Origin: an uncultured Collinsella sp.
Lineage (GTDB): Bacteria; Actinomycetota; Coriobacteriia; Coriobacteriales; Coriobacteriaceae
Assembly: GCA_905207425.1 (NCBI GenBank)
Contig: CAJLLB010000073.1
Span: 1 to 9,793 of the forward strand
Length of the DNA: 9,793 nt
Direction of reading: 5' to 3'
The position numbers were made by a program, and so were the translations under genes. This document shows, piece after piece, positions 1-7,197 of this stretch. How positions within the stretch are numbered: the first letter of the stretch is position 1; every line of letters begins with the position of its first letter. The notes under the pieces were generated by a model. The model saw only the letters and a program-made list of their open reading frames with translations. It was not told the DNA's origin and did not search any database.

Positions 1-449
1 CCTGCGCGCTCGCCATGCTCAACGATGCCGTCAAGAAGGGCGGCGTCATGGCCAGCTCCAGCGTGGGCGGTCTCTCGGGCGCTTTCATCCCCGTGTCCGA
101 GGACGCCGGCATGATCGCCGCCGTCGAGGCCGGCGCGCTTTCGCTCGAGAAGCTCGAGGCCATGACCTGCGTGTGCTCCGTTGGCCTGGACATGATCGCC
201 ATCCCCGGCGACACCCCGGTCGAGACCATCGCCGGCATCATCGCCGACGAGATGGCCATCGGCGTCATCAACAACAAGACCACGGCCGTCCGCGTGATTC
301 CTGCTATCGGCAAGGGCGTGGGCGACTGCGTCGAGTATGGCGGCCTGTTCGGCCGTGCGCCCATCATGCCGGTGAACCCCAACGCCGGCACCGTGCTTGC
401 CCACCGTGGCGGACGCTTCCCGGCGCCGCTGAACTCGCTGAAGAACTAG
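1..449 (+). CDS. PFL family protein (DUF711/UPF0210), C-terminal part, 5' truncated by the window
   Basis: The frame is open from base 3 to a TAG at 447-449, giving about 148 residues. The first visible ATG (base 15) is internal, because the frame runs on upstream as C-A-L-A. The text matches the C-terminal third of the PFL/DUF711 (UPF0210) family: a glycine/serine-rich stretch reading [19 protein letters not shown], then [12 protein letters not shown], then a closing GRAPIMPVN segment and the typical end [11 protein letters not shown]. Family members are about 450 residues, so some 300 N-terminal residues lie outside the window. They are soluble proteins distantly related to glycyl-radical pyruvate formate-lyases by name only, and their biochemical role is not firmly known. 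In many genomes an ACT-domain (UPF0237) gene precedes this one, which could be checked just upstream. Family assignment is fairly sure; function is not. Confidence 0.85.
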   Translation, partial: CALAMLNDAVKKGGVMASSSVGGLSGAFIPVSEDAGMIAAVEAGALSLEKLEAMTCVCSVGLDMIAIPGDTPVETIAGIIADEMAIGVINNKTTAVRVIPAIGKGVGDCVEYGGLFGRAPIMPVNPNAGTVLAHRGGRFPAPLNSLKN

Positions 450-765
450 CTGAGGGGGACTGGCGAGGAGCCCCGGGGAGGGCAAATATATAAGGTCGCC
501 TGCTCGGACAGTCCTGACTCGCACGGAGAGCACATTAAGTGCTCTCCGGCTCGTGCGGAACTCGCGATCGACCTTATATATTTGCCCTCCCCGGGGCTCC
601 CGCACAACGGGACCTCGGTTGGGTTCTATCCCTTTGGCAGTCGCTTCGCTTCTGCCCTACTTTACTGGTATGGCGGTTTGGCGTTGGATCGGTTCTTTCT
701 GATATATGCTGGTTGCGGCTCTTCTTTTGGGAGGAGTCGCTTTTTTGTTGTGAGGGGGATGGCCC
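450..765. other. Gene-free intergenic region with a palindromic element
   Basis: No credible gene lies here. The first part (467-600) is occupied by a long inverted repeat described separately. The second part (601-751) is clearly richer in T than the gene before it and presumably holds the promoter of the methyltransferase. TTGGCG at 678-683 and TATATG at 703-708 resemble -35 and -10 boxes, but their 19-base spacing is poor, so I do not call a promoter. A purine-rich ribosome-binding site (GAGGGGG, 752-758) closes the region. Confidence 0.6.
467..600. repeat. 134-bp palindromic element: perfect 32-bp inverted repeat with nested hairpin
   Basis: Bases 467-498 are the exact reverse complement of 569-600 (32 of 32). 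The arms start GGAGCCCCGGGGAGGGC and continue into an A/T stretch (AAATATATAAGG) before GTCG. The 70-base interior holds a second perfect hairpin, GGAGAGCAC (525-533) with GTGCTCTCC (539-547) around the loop ATTAA. Short CGCAC/GTGCG pairing lies outside that. The pairing stops abruptly at both outer ends (466/601). No T-run follows the stem on either strand, so it is not a standard intrinsic terminator. No target-site duplication is evident. It could be a MITE-like or REP-type dispersed repeat, or a long hairpin processed in RNA. The structure is seen directly; the class is inference. Confidence 0.85.
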
Positions 766-1653
766 GTGGCTGATGATTTGATTCGTTCTGAGCTGCTTTC
801 TGCGGATTGGAATGGCGAATGGATGCGTCTGCAGGCTGGTCGGCGGCGGGCTGATGATTCTTTTGAGTGGGATAAAAGGGCTCGGCATTTTCGGCCGTTG
901 GAGACTGCCCCTTATGCTCGGGATTTTATAAAGCTGTTGGCGTTAAAGCCTGGTGAATCCGTGCTGGATATGGGGTGTGGGGCTGGGTCGATTGCTATTC
1001 CGCTTGCGCAAGACGGACATCCCGTGATTGCCGCTGATTTTTCCCCTGCCATGTTGGGCACGCTTGATGCCGGCATTGAGTACTACGGGCTCGAGGGGCG
1101 TATAACGCCGCTTGAGCTTGCTTGGGATGACGATTGGGATCTGGTTGGACCGGTCGCGAAAGCGGTGGATGTTGCCTTTGCCAGTCGGTCGGTTACGACG
1201 ACCAATCTAAAAGGTGCACTTGCCAAGCTTGACCGTACGGCTCGTCGGCGTTGTGCTGTCACGATGGTCGCCAACTCCAGCCCGCGCTATGACCTGCACC
1301 TGATGAACGCCATCGGCGCCTCGGTTACCTGCAGTAATGGCTTTGTGTATGCTTTTAATATCCTCGTTCAGATGGGTGTCCTGCCGCAGGTTACGTACTT
1401 TGAATCGCCCCGTCGCGATACCTTCGACAGCCTTGAAGCGGGTGTGGCGGACTTTTCTCGTATGCTCGAGCATGGCAACGAGGACAAGATCGACTGCCTG
1501 CGTGACTACATCGCTCAACACATGATTGAGAACCCCCATGCCGGCGAGCCGGGGTCCAAGGGCGTGCCGCAGGGGCGCTATATGCTCGATCATGTCCGCA
1601 AGGTTCGTTGGGCGTTTATTGCATGGGAGCCGGTCTCTGCGCCCAGCTCATAG
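766..1653 (+). CDS. Class I SAM-dependent methyltransferase
   Basis: This is a 295-residue protein with a Rossmann-type methyltransferase core. Motif I is VLDMGCGAGS at residues 66-75, the glycine loop that binds S-adenosylmethionine. Motif II is VIAADFS with acidic D91 for the ribose hydroxyls, and a motif IV-like DVAFASRS lies near 135-142. The N-terminal 50 residues are tryptophan- and arginine-rich and the C-terminal 100 residues form a variable region that probably defines the substrate, which I cannot name. The start is GTG: an ATG at 759 runs straight into a stop, while GAGGGGG (752-758) sits seven bases before the GTG. No signal peptide or membrane segment is seen. The first 450 bases favour T-ending codons, whereas the rest uses mostly C- and G-ending codons. 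The enzyme class is secure, the substrate unknown; small-molecule methylation is more likely than rRNA by size and lack of an RNA-binding domain. Confidence 0.88.
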   Translation: MADDLIRSELLSADWNGEWMRLQAGRRRADDSFEWDKRARHFRPLETAPYARDFIKLLALKPGESVLDMGCGAGSIAIPLAQDGHPVIAADFSPAMLGTLDAGIEYYGLEGRITPLELAWDDDWDLVGPVAKAVDVAFASRSVTTTNLKGALAKLDRTARRRCAVTMVANSSPRYDLHLMNAIGASVTCSNGFVYAFNILVQMGVLPQVTYFESPRRDTFDSLEAGVADFSRMLEHGNEDKIDCLRDYIAQHMIENPHAGEPGSKGVPQGRYMLDHVRKVRWAFIAWEPVSAPSS

Positions 1654-1770
1654 CCTGTTCACAGCCCGCACCGCCCACTCACTCGGCATCCGCATTCTTT
1701 TTGAACTGGGAAAACGCGCTCCACACCGCGCCGTTCCTGCGCTATCGTGGGACAGCTCACGTAGATTAAG

Positions 1771-1790
1771 GCCCCGTCGCGGGGCGCCCC
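1771..1790. other. Small GC-rich hairpin in the yhbY leader
   Basis: GCCCCG (1771-1776) pairs with CGGGGC (1780-1785) around TCG. The overlapping GGGGCGCCCC (1781-1790) is itself a perfect palindrome, so two alternative stems compete. It lies about 20 bases before the yhbY start. No T-run follows, so it is not an ordinary terminator. A leader structure affecting translation is possible but unproven. Confidence 0.35.
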
Positions 1791-1811
1791 ATACATAGAA
1801 AGCGAGAACCC

Positions 1812-2111
1812 ATGGCACTGACAGGAGCACAGGTCAAGCAGCTTCGCAGCATGGCCCATCACCTCAACCCCGCCATCATCATCGGCAAGTCCGACGTCAA
1901 CGAGGGCACCGTCGAGCAGACGGTCGCCTACCTGGAGAAGCACGAGCTCGTTAAGTGCTCCGTGCTCGATGGCTCCAGCCTTTCCGCCCGCGAAGCCGCC
2001 GAGGAGCTCGCCGAGCGTTGCCACGCCGAGGTCGTCCAGGTCATCGGCCGCAAGTTCTCGCTGTATCGCGAGTCCTCGCGCAAGGACATCGAGAAGATCA
2101 AACTCGTCTAG
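1812..2111 (+). CDS. yhbY: YhbY family RNA-binding protein (CRS1-YhbY/CRM domain)
   Basis: The 99-residue protein is a stand-alone CRM domain, the usual length for bacterial YhbY. It opens MALTGAQVKQLRSMAHHLNP, followed by the IIIGKSDVNEG segment near residues 22-32, and closes with the typical QVIGRKFSLYR stretch near 77-87, which packs on the GxxG-like RNA-binding face. Bacterial YhbY associates with pre-50S ribosomal particles and is regarded as a ribosome-assembly factor acting in the cytoplasm. The ATG at 1812 is preceded by only a weak purine-rich site (GCGAGAA). The gene is 158 bases after the methyltransferase stop, so it probably has its own promoter, and it ends in a strong intrinsic terminator. 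No oddities are seen. Confidence 0.93.
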   Translation: MALTGAQVKQLRSMAHHLNPAIIIGKSDVNEGTVEQTVAYLEKHELVKCSVLDGSSLSAREAAEELAERCHAEVVQVIGRKFSLYRESSRKDIEKIKLV

Positions 2112-2148
2112 GAGCCAATGATCCGGCGAGCCAACACATAGCAAGCTT

Positions 2149-2182
2149 ACGGGTGCCCAAGTACTTCGGGCGCCCGTTTTTT
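2149..2182 (+). terminator. Intrinsic terminator of yhbY
   Basis: The stem is ACGGGTGCCC (2149-2158) with GGGCGCCCGT (2168-2177), ten pairs including one G-T, around a nine-base loop, followed by T at 2177-2182. It lies 37 bases after the yhbY stop. The T-run reaches into the stop codon (2181-2183) of the convergent regulator gene. On the opposite strand the hairpin lacks a good T-run, so the terminator serves mainly the plus strand. Confidence 0.88.
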
Positions 2183-5180
2183 ATCGTTCGACCAGCACGC
2201 GATTGAGCCGCCCCTCCACCAAGCGCTCGTATAGGCGCCGCGTCTCGGGCTCGGGCACGCCATTGACCTGCTCCCTCAGGTGGTGCATATGCCCGCTGTA
2301 CAGCTCGACGATATCGCGCCGTCGCCCCGCCGCACTGTAGACGCGCATGGCGCAGCGCACCATATCCTCACGCGCCGTTTCCTGTCGAAGCCCCGACTCC
2401 GCCAGCCAAATCGCCGACTGCAGATCGTTTTCTTCTAGAGCGGCATTTGCTCCCTTAATCATGCAATCGATGTACTTTGACTGCATAATGCGCCGCATGC
2501 GCAAAAAGTAGGTGGGATTACAGCCATTGGGAACATACAACGGTCCGGCATAAAGCTGTTCAATCTTAAGGCACAACTCGACCAGATGGGGCCCGCGCGC
2601 ACCCGTGCGATTTCCCAAAACCTCGCGGCTTATCTGGTCAAACAGCCGTACATCGGTCTTGACGTAGTCGCCGTTGAGCCCAATGCATTCATTTTGGATG
2701 AGCACGCATGACTTGCCATCCGGCGTCGGCCCCAAAGCCGACCGCAAGCGCGATATCGTCGAGTACAGGTTGTTGCGGGCGCTATTGAACTCGGCATGGG
2801 GCCACAGCTCCATGGCCAGCGTCTCACGATCGACGAGCGCATCCATGCCCAGCGCAAGCCGCTCGGCAAGTGTCGCCGCCTTCTTGCGGCGCCACATTTT
2901 GTCCGTGATGGGAAACCCGTCGCGCTCGGCGCGAAACGCCCCAAACATACGAATCTCGATATGGTCGATGGTATCAACGGCTTCAACCTCGCCGGCCTGG
3001 AACAGGCGCTCGCCCTCCCCTTCTAAATCGTCGCGCAGCGAATACCGCGACAGCTCGCGCACGGGAAGCTTCTTGCGTATCCTGGCCGCCGGCTCGCCCA
3101 GACAATGCATGGCAAGGCGCGCAAAGAGCCGATACGATGGCTCTAGAATTCCCGCACGATTCATGGACATCCAGGCCGCAAGATCGCTGTCTCGGCCCGC
3201 ACAGGCCAAATGCAGCGCCACCATCCAGGCTTCTGCGCCACCAACCTGCGTCTGGCTTATATCGAGTAGCTCCGCTTCCTCGCGTACCGAAACCATCGAC
3301 GTGTTACGCAGATACGCTGCGCGCTCCAGCAGCAATGCGTTATCGCGCATGTACGCAATCGACTCCTCGGCAAGTTTAAGCACTTGGACCGCACGGAACT
3401 TTGCATTAACCGGCCGTCCCTCTGCCAGCGACTGCCAACCTTCTAGCAACAGGCCAAACAGCTGAATCTGGTTGTCGCGCATGCGCACGGCAAAACGATC
3501 GAGCTCGTTGAACGCCGCATCGTCGGTTACCGGCAAGCCGGAAAGGAGCCGCCGTGCCGCCAACACCATGCGCACCCAGATAGCCATCGCCTTAAGCCCA
3601 CGTACGTCGAGCGCCTCCCGCACCACCGTCATCTCGTCGTCGCGCTCGTCGGTTCCCGCAAACGACCCATCAAAGAGCTCCACCAGCATGCTATCGGCCC
3701 GTATAACAATCCCCGCGATGTCGAGCTCGCAGTCGTAGGCCCTGCTCGTTTTGAGCTGCTGTAGAACGCCGCCGTCATTTCCCCGCTCGGTCAGACAGCG
3801 CTTGACCTCGATATGCGCAGACAACATATCGAGTGCGGTATGGGATGTCTCGATTTCTGGCACGGCCAGATTCGTAGGAAGCCCAAGCCCGTTGTCCCCA
3901 TAGCAAACAGCCGTCAGTGTCTGGGCCACCCTCCATGAAACAGGGTCTATTTCGCAGGCCGCCCGTTCGCCCCCGCGCTCGATGACCGATGCCATATAGC
4001 GGGCGAGCTTTGTGTTGGACACGCTGACCGCTGCCAGATATACGCCAAGCGCCTCGGCAGGCGTTGGCTCTGGAGCCGGATCGTCAGCGTCGATCGTGCC
4101 CAGCGCTGCTCGGCAGATATCGGCCCCGTGCCCCGTCAGAGCAAAATCGACCCCATACTGCCCAGCAAGTTCAAGAACCGCCTCACGGTCCAAAAAGGCG
4201 TCCGCCAGGCCCATCGCCGCATCGCATCGGCCCGCCTTAAGCAAAATCCGGGCCGCCCTCGGAACAAGTTCGGGGCGAACCTCGGCCACCAACTTACGCA
4301 AGCGCAAGCGTCCGTTATCCTCCGTGCCCAGACACGTAAAACTCCGCTCGGCGGGATCCAAGCCAAAGATCGGGTAGTCGCGTACAAAGTAGGACTGGTC
4401 GACCATCGACAGCCTCACCCCGCAAGCCTCGAGTTCTGCGATATTGCCCTCGCCCATCAAAACCATGAGACATGCCACGCAAAACAGCGCATTATTGTCG
4501 AGCGAAGCCAGATCGGCAAGTGCCGCGCCATATACGTTGACAATCTCGTTTTCGAGCAGACCGGCTACGTCGCCTTGGCCATACAGACCCGTCTGCAATG
4601 CCGAAACGAGCTCGGGCACGCCCTGCGTGAGCTGATAAAAGTCGAGCGATGTGCTGATCGAAAACGCCGATGCCCACGCCGAATACTCATAGGCATGCAC
4701 CTTGAGCATCTGCGCATTGATCTTAACCGAATCGCCCAGCCCATGAATCAGCTGACGATTTGAAGGACGGCAGGAGATAAAGACCCCTATCCCCATAGCG
4801 CGCAGGCCGCGAATCCTGTCGATGAGGTCTTCGGTATCGTGCTGATCGAGGTTTGGCACATTATCAATCGCGATAAGGGAGTGCGGTTTGTCTTTGAGTT
4901 CTTCGGTAACCACCTCGAGCTGCATAAACACCTCGCGCCCAGTGGCGCGATCGGCCTCGATAATCCGCACGGGGCCTCGCGTCGGGTCGCATTTAACCTC
5001 ATGGGTGTACTGCAGCAGCACCGAGGTCTTCCCAAACCCGTCGGGCGCATAAAGCACCACGATGCCGGCCTTTCGGCCCTTGGCGATAAGCTCATTCATC
5101 AAGCGTTCGCGTCGCACCATATAGCCTCCGCCCAGCGGCATCAGCTCGAGGTCGTCTATACCGCTCAAATCATTTACCAT
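2181..5180 (-). CDS. Large STAND-family transcriptional regulator with C-terminal SARP winged helix and BTAD domain
   Basis: The 999-residue protein combines three parts. Residues about 20-200 are a MalT-like STAND/AAA ATPase: Walker A is APDGFGKTS (45-53), Walker B is SLIAIDNV (101-108, D106), and ISCRPS (135-140) fits the following sensor strand with its arginine. Residues about 300-735 are a leucine/alanine-rich helical region, probably TPR-like, with no repeat I can register exactly. Residues about 740-838 form an OmpR/SARP-type winged helix (IEIRMFGAF, then ELWPHAEFNSARNNLYSTIS and RLRSAL). About 845-985 is a BTAD domain (LKIEQLYAGPLYVP, TPR-like helices to RRLYERL). Such proteins are taken to be ATP-dependent signal-gated switches that bind DNA once oligomerised; ligand and targets are unknown. 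ATG 5180 is preceded by GAGGAG at five bases. The gene stands alone, between converging yhbY and the nagB terminator. Domain calls are by motif, not by profile search. Confidence 0.85.
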   Translation of the reverse strand: MVNDLSGIDDLELMPLGGGYMVRRERLMNELIAKGRKAGIVVLYAPDGFGKTSVLLQYTHEVKCDPTRGPVRIIEADRATGREVFMQLEVVTEELKDKPHSLIAIDNVPNLDQHDTEDLIDRIRGLRAMGIGVFISCRPSNRQLIHGLGDSVKINAQMLKVHAYEYSAWASAFSISTSLDFYQLTQGVPELVSALQTGLYGQGDVAGLLENEIVNVYGAALADLASLDNNALFCVACLMVLMGEGNIAELEACGVRLSMVDQSYFVRDYPIFGLDPAERSFTCLGTEDNGRLRLRKLVAEVRPELVPRAARILLKAGRCDAAMGLADAFLDREAVLELAGQYGVDFALTGHGADICRAALGTIDADDPAPEPTPAEALGVYLAAVSVSNTKLARYMASVIERGGERAACEIDPVSWRVAQTLTAVCYGDNGLGLPTNLAVPEIETSHTALDMLSAHIEVKRCLTERGNDGGVLQQLKTSRAYDCELDIAGIVIRADSMLVELFDGSFAGTDERDDEMTVVREALDVRGLKAMAIWVRMVLAARRLLSGLPVTDDAAFNELDRFAVRMRDNQIQLFGLLLEGWQSLAEGRPVNAKFRAVQVLKLAEESIAYMRDNALLLERAAYLRNTSMVSVREEAELLDISQTQVGGAEAWMVALHLACAGRDSDLAAWMSMNRAGILEPSYRLFARLAMHCLGEPAARIRKKLPVRELSRYSLRDDLEGEGERLFQAGEVEAVDTIDHIEIRMFGAFRAERDGFPITDKMWRRKKAATLAERLALGMDALVDRETLAMELWPHAEFNSARNNLYSTISRLRSALGPTPDGKSCVLIQNECIGLNGDYVKTDVRLFDQISREVLGNRTGARGPHLVELCLKIEQLYAGPLYVPNGCNPTYFLRMRRIMQSKYIDCMIKGANAALEENDLQSAIWLAESGLRQETAREDMVRCAMRVYSAAGRRRDIVELYSGHMHHLREQVNGVPEPETRRLYERLVEGRLNRVLVER

Positions 5181-5566
5181 GCCCGCTCCTCAACTCGACC
5201 GTATGGACACTGTAGCCGCAAGACCATACAAGCCGCGCTATGAATAGAGCGACCTTGTGTTTTAGGTTGTCTTTTGGTACGCAAGCGGCAAGTTTTTGTA
5301 CAGCGAGGGCCGATTGTTATTAATCCCCCGACTAATCGGTCTTTAAGCAGGTAAATGAGCTTGTCAGCTTGTCCCATCTAAGCGGCAGTGTAACGCAGAT
5401 GAACAAGGTTCAGCCATGTCATTCAACTCGCCTAGCACCCGCTACCGTCTACGACCTTCTAGTGGCATTTTTGCATAGAATCTGGTATGGAATGAATCAA
5501 GCTGTTGGGCATCCGGCATTCGTCAAGCTTGCGGCAAGATTTTGGTCAAGTGGGCAAAAAGGGATA
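5181..5566. other. Gene-free upstream region of the STAND regulator
   Basis: About 390 bases of lower GC than the flanking genes, with no ORF showing family features or a convincing ribosome-binding site. As it lies upstream of the minus-strand regulator and downstream of the nagB terminator, it should contain the regulator promoter, but no -35/-10 pair is convincing. Two short inverted repeats are visible: GTATGG (5201-5206) with CCATAC (5224-5229), only 20 bases before the start codon, and CCGATT (5310-5315) with AATCGG (5334-5339). Either could be an operator, but six-base arms can arise by chance. Confidence 0.5.
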
Positions 5567-5596
5567 GCAAAAAGGCCCCCGCAAAGCGGAGGCCTT
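5567..5596 (-). terminator. Intrinsic terminator of nagB
   Basis: Read on the minus strand, AAGGCCTCCGC (5596-5586) pairs with GCGGGGGCCTT (5582-5572) around a TTT loop, eleven pairs with one G-T, followed by TTTTT at 5573-5569 and GC. It begins 32 bases after the nagB stop. The plus strand has no T-run after the stem. It separates nagB from the regulator upstream region. Confidence 0.9.
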
Positions 5597-5628
5597 AGGC
5601 AAGGCTATGTCGAGCTGCAGGATTCGCG

Positions 5629-6357
5629 CTACTCGCAGAGCGAAAGGGCGGCCTCGTCGGCAACGACAACGCAGTTGGTGTGCAGCTGCAGGATCGAAGC
5701 CGGGCACTCGGGCGTAACCGGACCATAGCACATGTCATGCACGGCCTGAGCCTTGGCCTCGCCGTTGGCGACGACCAGGATCATGCGGGCATACATGATG
5801 GTCTGAGTGCCCATGGTGTAGGCCTGACGGGGAACATCGTCGATGCTGTCGAACAGGCGGCTGTTGGCCTGAATGGTGCTCTCGGTAAGGTCGACGCAGT
5901 GCGTGCCCTTGGAGAAGTGGTCATCGGGCTCGTTGAAGCCGATGTGGCCGTTGTTGCCAATGCCGAGCAGCTGCAGATCCGGGTAACCGGCGGCGGCGAC
6001 GATCTTGTCGTACTCAGAGCAGGCAGCGGCGGCGTCGGGGTTGGAACCGTCGGGCACATGCGTGTTGTTCAGGTCGATGTTGATGTGATCGAAGAAGTTC
6101 TCGCGCATGAAGTAGTGATAGCTCTGGGGATCGTCGTGCGAAAGGCCGCGATACTCGTCCAGGTTGTAGGTGCTGACCTCGGCAAAGTCGACGTCGCCCT
6201 TCTCGTACCAAGCAGCGAGCTGCTTGTAGGCACCGATCGGGGTGGAGCCGGTGGCAAGGCCCAGCACACAGTCGGGCTTGAGGATAACCTGGGCCGAGAT
6301 GATATTAGCGGCCTTGCGGCTCATATCCTCGTAGTCTTTAGCTTTAATGATCTTCAT
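5629..6357 (-). CDS. nagB: Glucosamine-6-phosphate deaminase
   Basis: The 242-residue protein has the length and text of short Gram-positive NagB. It converts D-glucosamine-6-phosphate to fructose-6-phosphate and ammonia, the last step of amino-sugar catabolism, in the cytoplasm. Visible family motifs are GLATGSTPIGAY (about 32-43, phosphate-binding loop), STYNLDEYRGL (about 62-72, with the aspartate that acts as proton acceptor), LLGIGNNGHIGFNEP (about 124-138, with the catalytic histidine region) and the closing TMGTQTIM segment. I start at ATG 6357, where the sequence becomes MKIIKAKDYED and GAAAGGA lies seven bases upstream. The frame is open a further 117 codons upstream, but that extension overlaps the PTS IIA gene and has no family similarity. 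A 271-base leader separates it from the IIA gene, so nagB may be transcribed independently. No allosteric-site claim can be made from this sequence. Confidence 0.95.
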   Translation of the reverse strand: MKIIKAKDYEDMSRKAANIISAQVILKPDCVLGLATGSTPIGAYKQLAAWYEKGDVDFAEVSTYNLDEYRGLSHDDPQSYHYFMRENFFDHINIDLNNTHVPDGSNPDAAAACSEYDKIVAAAGYPDLQLLGIGNNGHIGFNEPDDHFSKGTHCVDLTESTIQANSRLFDSIDDVPRQAYTMGTQTIMYARMILVVANGEAKAQAVHDMCYGPVTPECPASILQLHTNCVVVADEAALSLCE

Positions 6358-6422
6358 TACGCGTCCTTTCTCGTACAAGAGAGGCAAGGCTCCCTTACAA
6401 GCACTTGCCCGCGGCCCGCGTC

Positions 6423-6445
6423 GGCCGCAACCAACGTGTGCGGCC
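6423..6445. other. Hairpin in the nagB leader
   Basis: GGCCGCA (6423-6429) pairs perfectly with TGCGGCC (6439-6445) around a nine-base loop, 66 bases before the nagB start. With the stronger stem at 6555-6588 it makes the leader unusually structured. No T-run follows on either strand. A role is not established. Confidence 0.4.
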
Positions 6446-6554
6446 ACCAGGGCGAGGTCGCGTAATGTATGTGTCTCGTGTCTAACCGCGTCGAGGCCCC
6501 TGCCCGTCCACGGTGACCCAAAGCTGTTTAGCCTCGGACAAATCCCATCTTGCC

Positions 6555-6588
6555 ACGGAGGGCGTCCTCTTTCAAGGGCGCCCTCCGT
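6555..6588. other. Long hairpin between PTS IIA and nagB
   Basis: ACGGAGGGCGTCCT (6555-6568) pairs with AGGGCGCCCTCCGT (6575-6588), fourteen pairs with one G-T, around a six-base loop. It lies 41 bases after the IIA stop, where a terminator would be expected, but no T-run follows it on either strand (GGCAAGATG on the minus strand). It may be an atypical terminator, an mRNA 3'-end stabiliser for the IIA message, or part of the nagB leader. Confidence 0.6.
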
Positions 6589-6628
6589 AAACGTGTTTGA
6601 ATTGTAGGCTAATGGCCACGTGCACTTG

Positions 6629-7126
6629 CTAGCGCTCGCGAGCAACGATGAGTTGGTCCATCTCTTCGACATGCACGCCAACGGAGCCCTTGATACTCGA
6701 GAACTCAACGGAGTTGCACACCAAGATGGGAACCGTCACATCGTAGCCCTCGGCAGCAATTGCCTCGCGATCGAACTCAATGAGTACATCGCCCTTATGG
6801 ACGATGTCACCCACTTGCGCATGTACGGTAAAGTGCTTGCCCTCGAGCTGAACAGTGTCCAAACCAACGTGGATGAGCACGTCCAAGCCATCGACCGTGT
6901 TAAGCGCAACAGCGTGTCCCGTGGGAAAAATGGCCTCGACCTTGGCATCAGCCGGTGCAATCACACGCGTTCCGGTGGGCCGAATCGCCACGCCCTGGCC
7001 CAAAAGGCCGGTGGCAAACGTCTGGTCGTTTACCTCGGAAAGCGGAATGACATCGCCCGAGATGGGAGCATCCAGCGTAAGGACTCGACCACGCATACCA
7101 AAAGACCTTAGGACTTTAGTGAACAT
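6629..7126 (-). CDS. crr: PTS glucose-type IIA component (EIIA-Glc family)
   Basis: This is a 165-residue single-domain protein, the normal length for free IIA-Glc. It is a soluble carrier that takes phosphate from HPr and passes it to the IIB domain of a sugar permease. The family layout is clear: PISGDVIPLSEV (about 21-32), GVAIRPTGTRVIAPADAKV (about 45-63), then TGHAVAL with H71 and LIHVGLDTVQL with H86, the two histidines that form the phosphorylation site (H86 being the acceptor), and VGDIVHKGDVLIEFD (about 105-119). I chose ATG 7126: GAGGGGGAG ends one base before it, putting its GAGG core about six bases from the ATG. The longer frame would begin at a TTG at 7147 and add seven residues. 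It follows the glmM end by 71 bases of A/T-rich DNA (TTGCCA at 7184-7179 could be a -35 box; no good -10). Its IIB/IIC partners are not in the window. The symbol is by homology only. Confidence 0.92.
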   Translation of the reverse strand: MFTKVLRSFGMRGRVLTLDAPISGDVIPLSEVNDQTFATGLLGQGVAIRPTGTRVIAPADAKVEAIFPTGHAVALNTVDGLDVLIHVGLDTVQLEGKHFTVHAQVGDIVHKGDVLIEFDREAIAAEGYDVTVPILVCNSVEFSSIKGSVGVHVEEMDQLIVARER

Positions 7127-7197
7127 GCTCCCCCTCGGACATACCAATCAATCAAAATAACCTTAACAGTTTACCACTTGGCAACGGTTTTTGACCA

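Noticed and set aside
467..600. Invertible promoter switch
   Set aside because: The 70-base interior is itself largely symmetric, has no convincing promoter, and no recombinase gene is near, so inversion would change little.
539..781. Small overlapping frames between the palindromic element and the methyltransferase
   Set aside because: They start within or beside the inverted repeat, show no family features, and are incompatible with the GTG start and ribosome-binding site at 752-768.
2674..3465. 263-codon plus-strand frame inside the regulator gene
   Set aside because: Serine/arginine-rich low-complexity translation typical of an antisense shadow; the minus-strand frame shows clear domains.
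5174..5377. 67-codon minus-strand frame overlapping the regulator start
   Set aside because: No recognisable family; it occupies the likely promoter region of the regulator.
5369..5728. 119-codon plus-strand frame across the nagB terminator
   Set aside because: It crosses an intrinsic terminator and the end of nagB and looks like random translation.
5629..6708. Extending nagB upstream by 117 codons to 6708
   Set aside because: The extension runs into the PTS IIA gene, has no NagB similarity, and the ATG at 6357 has a good ribosome-binding site and the standard family start.
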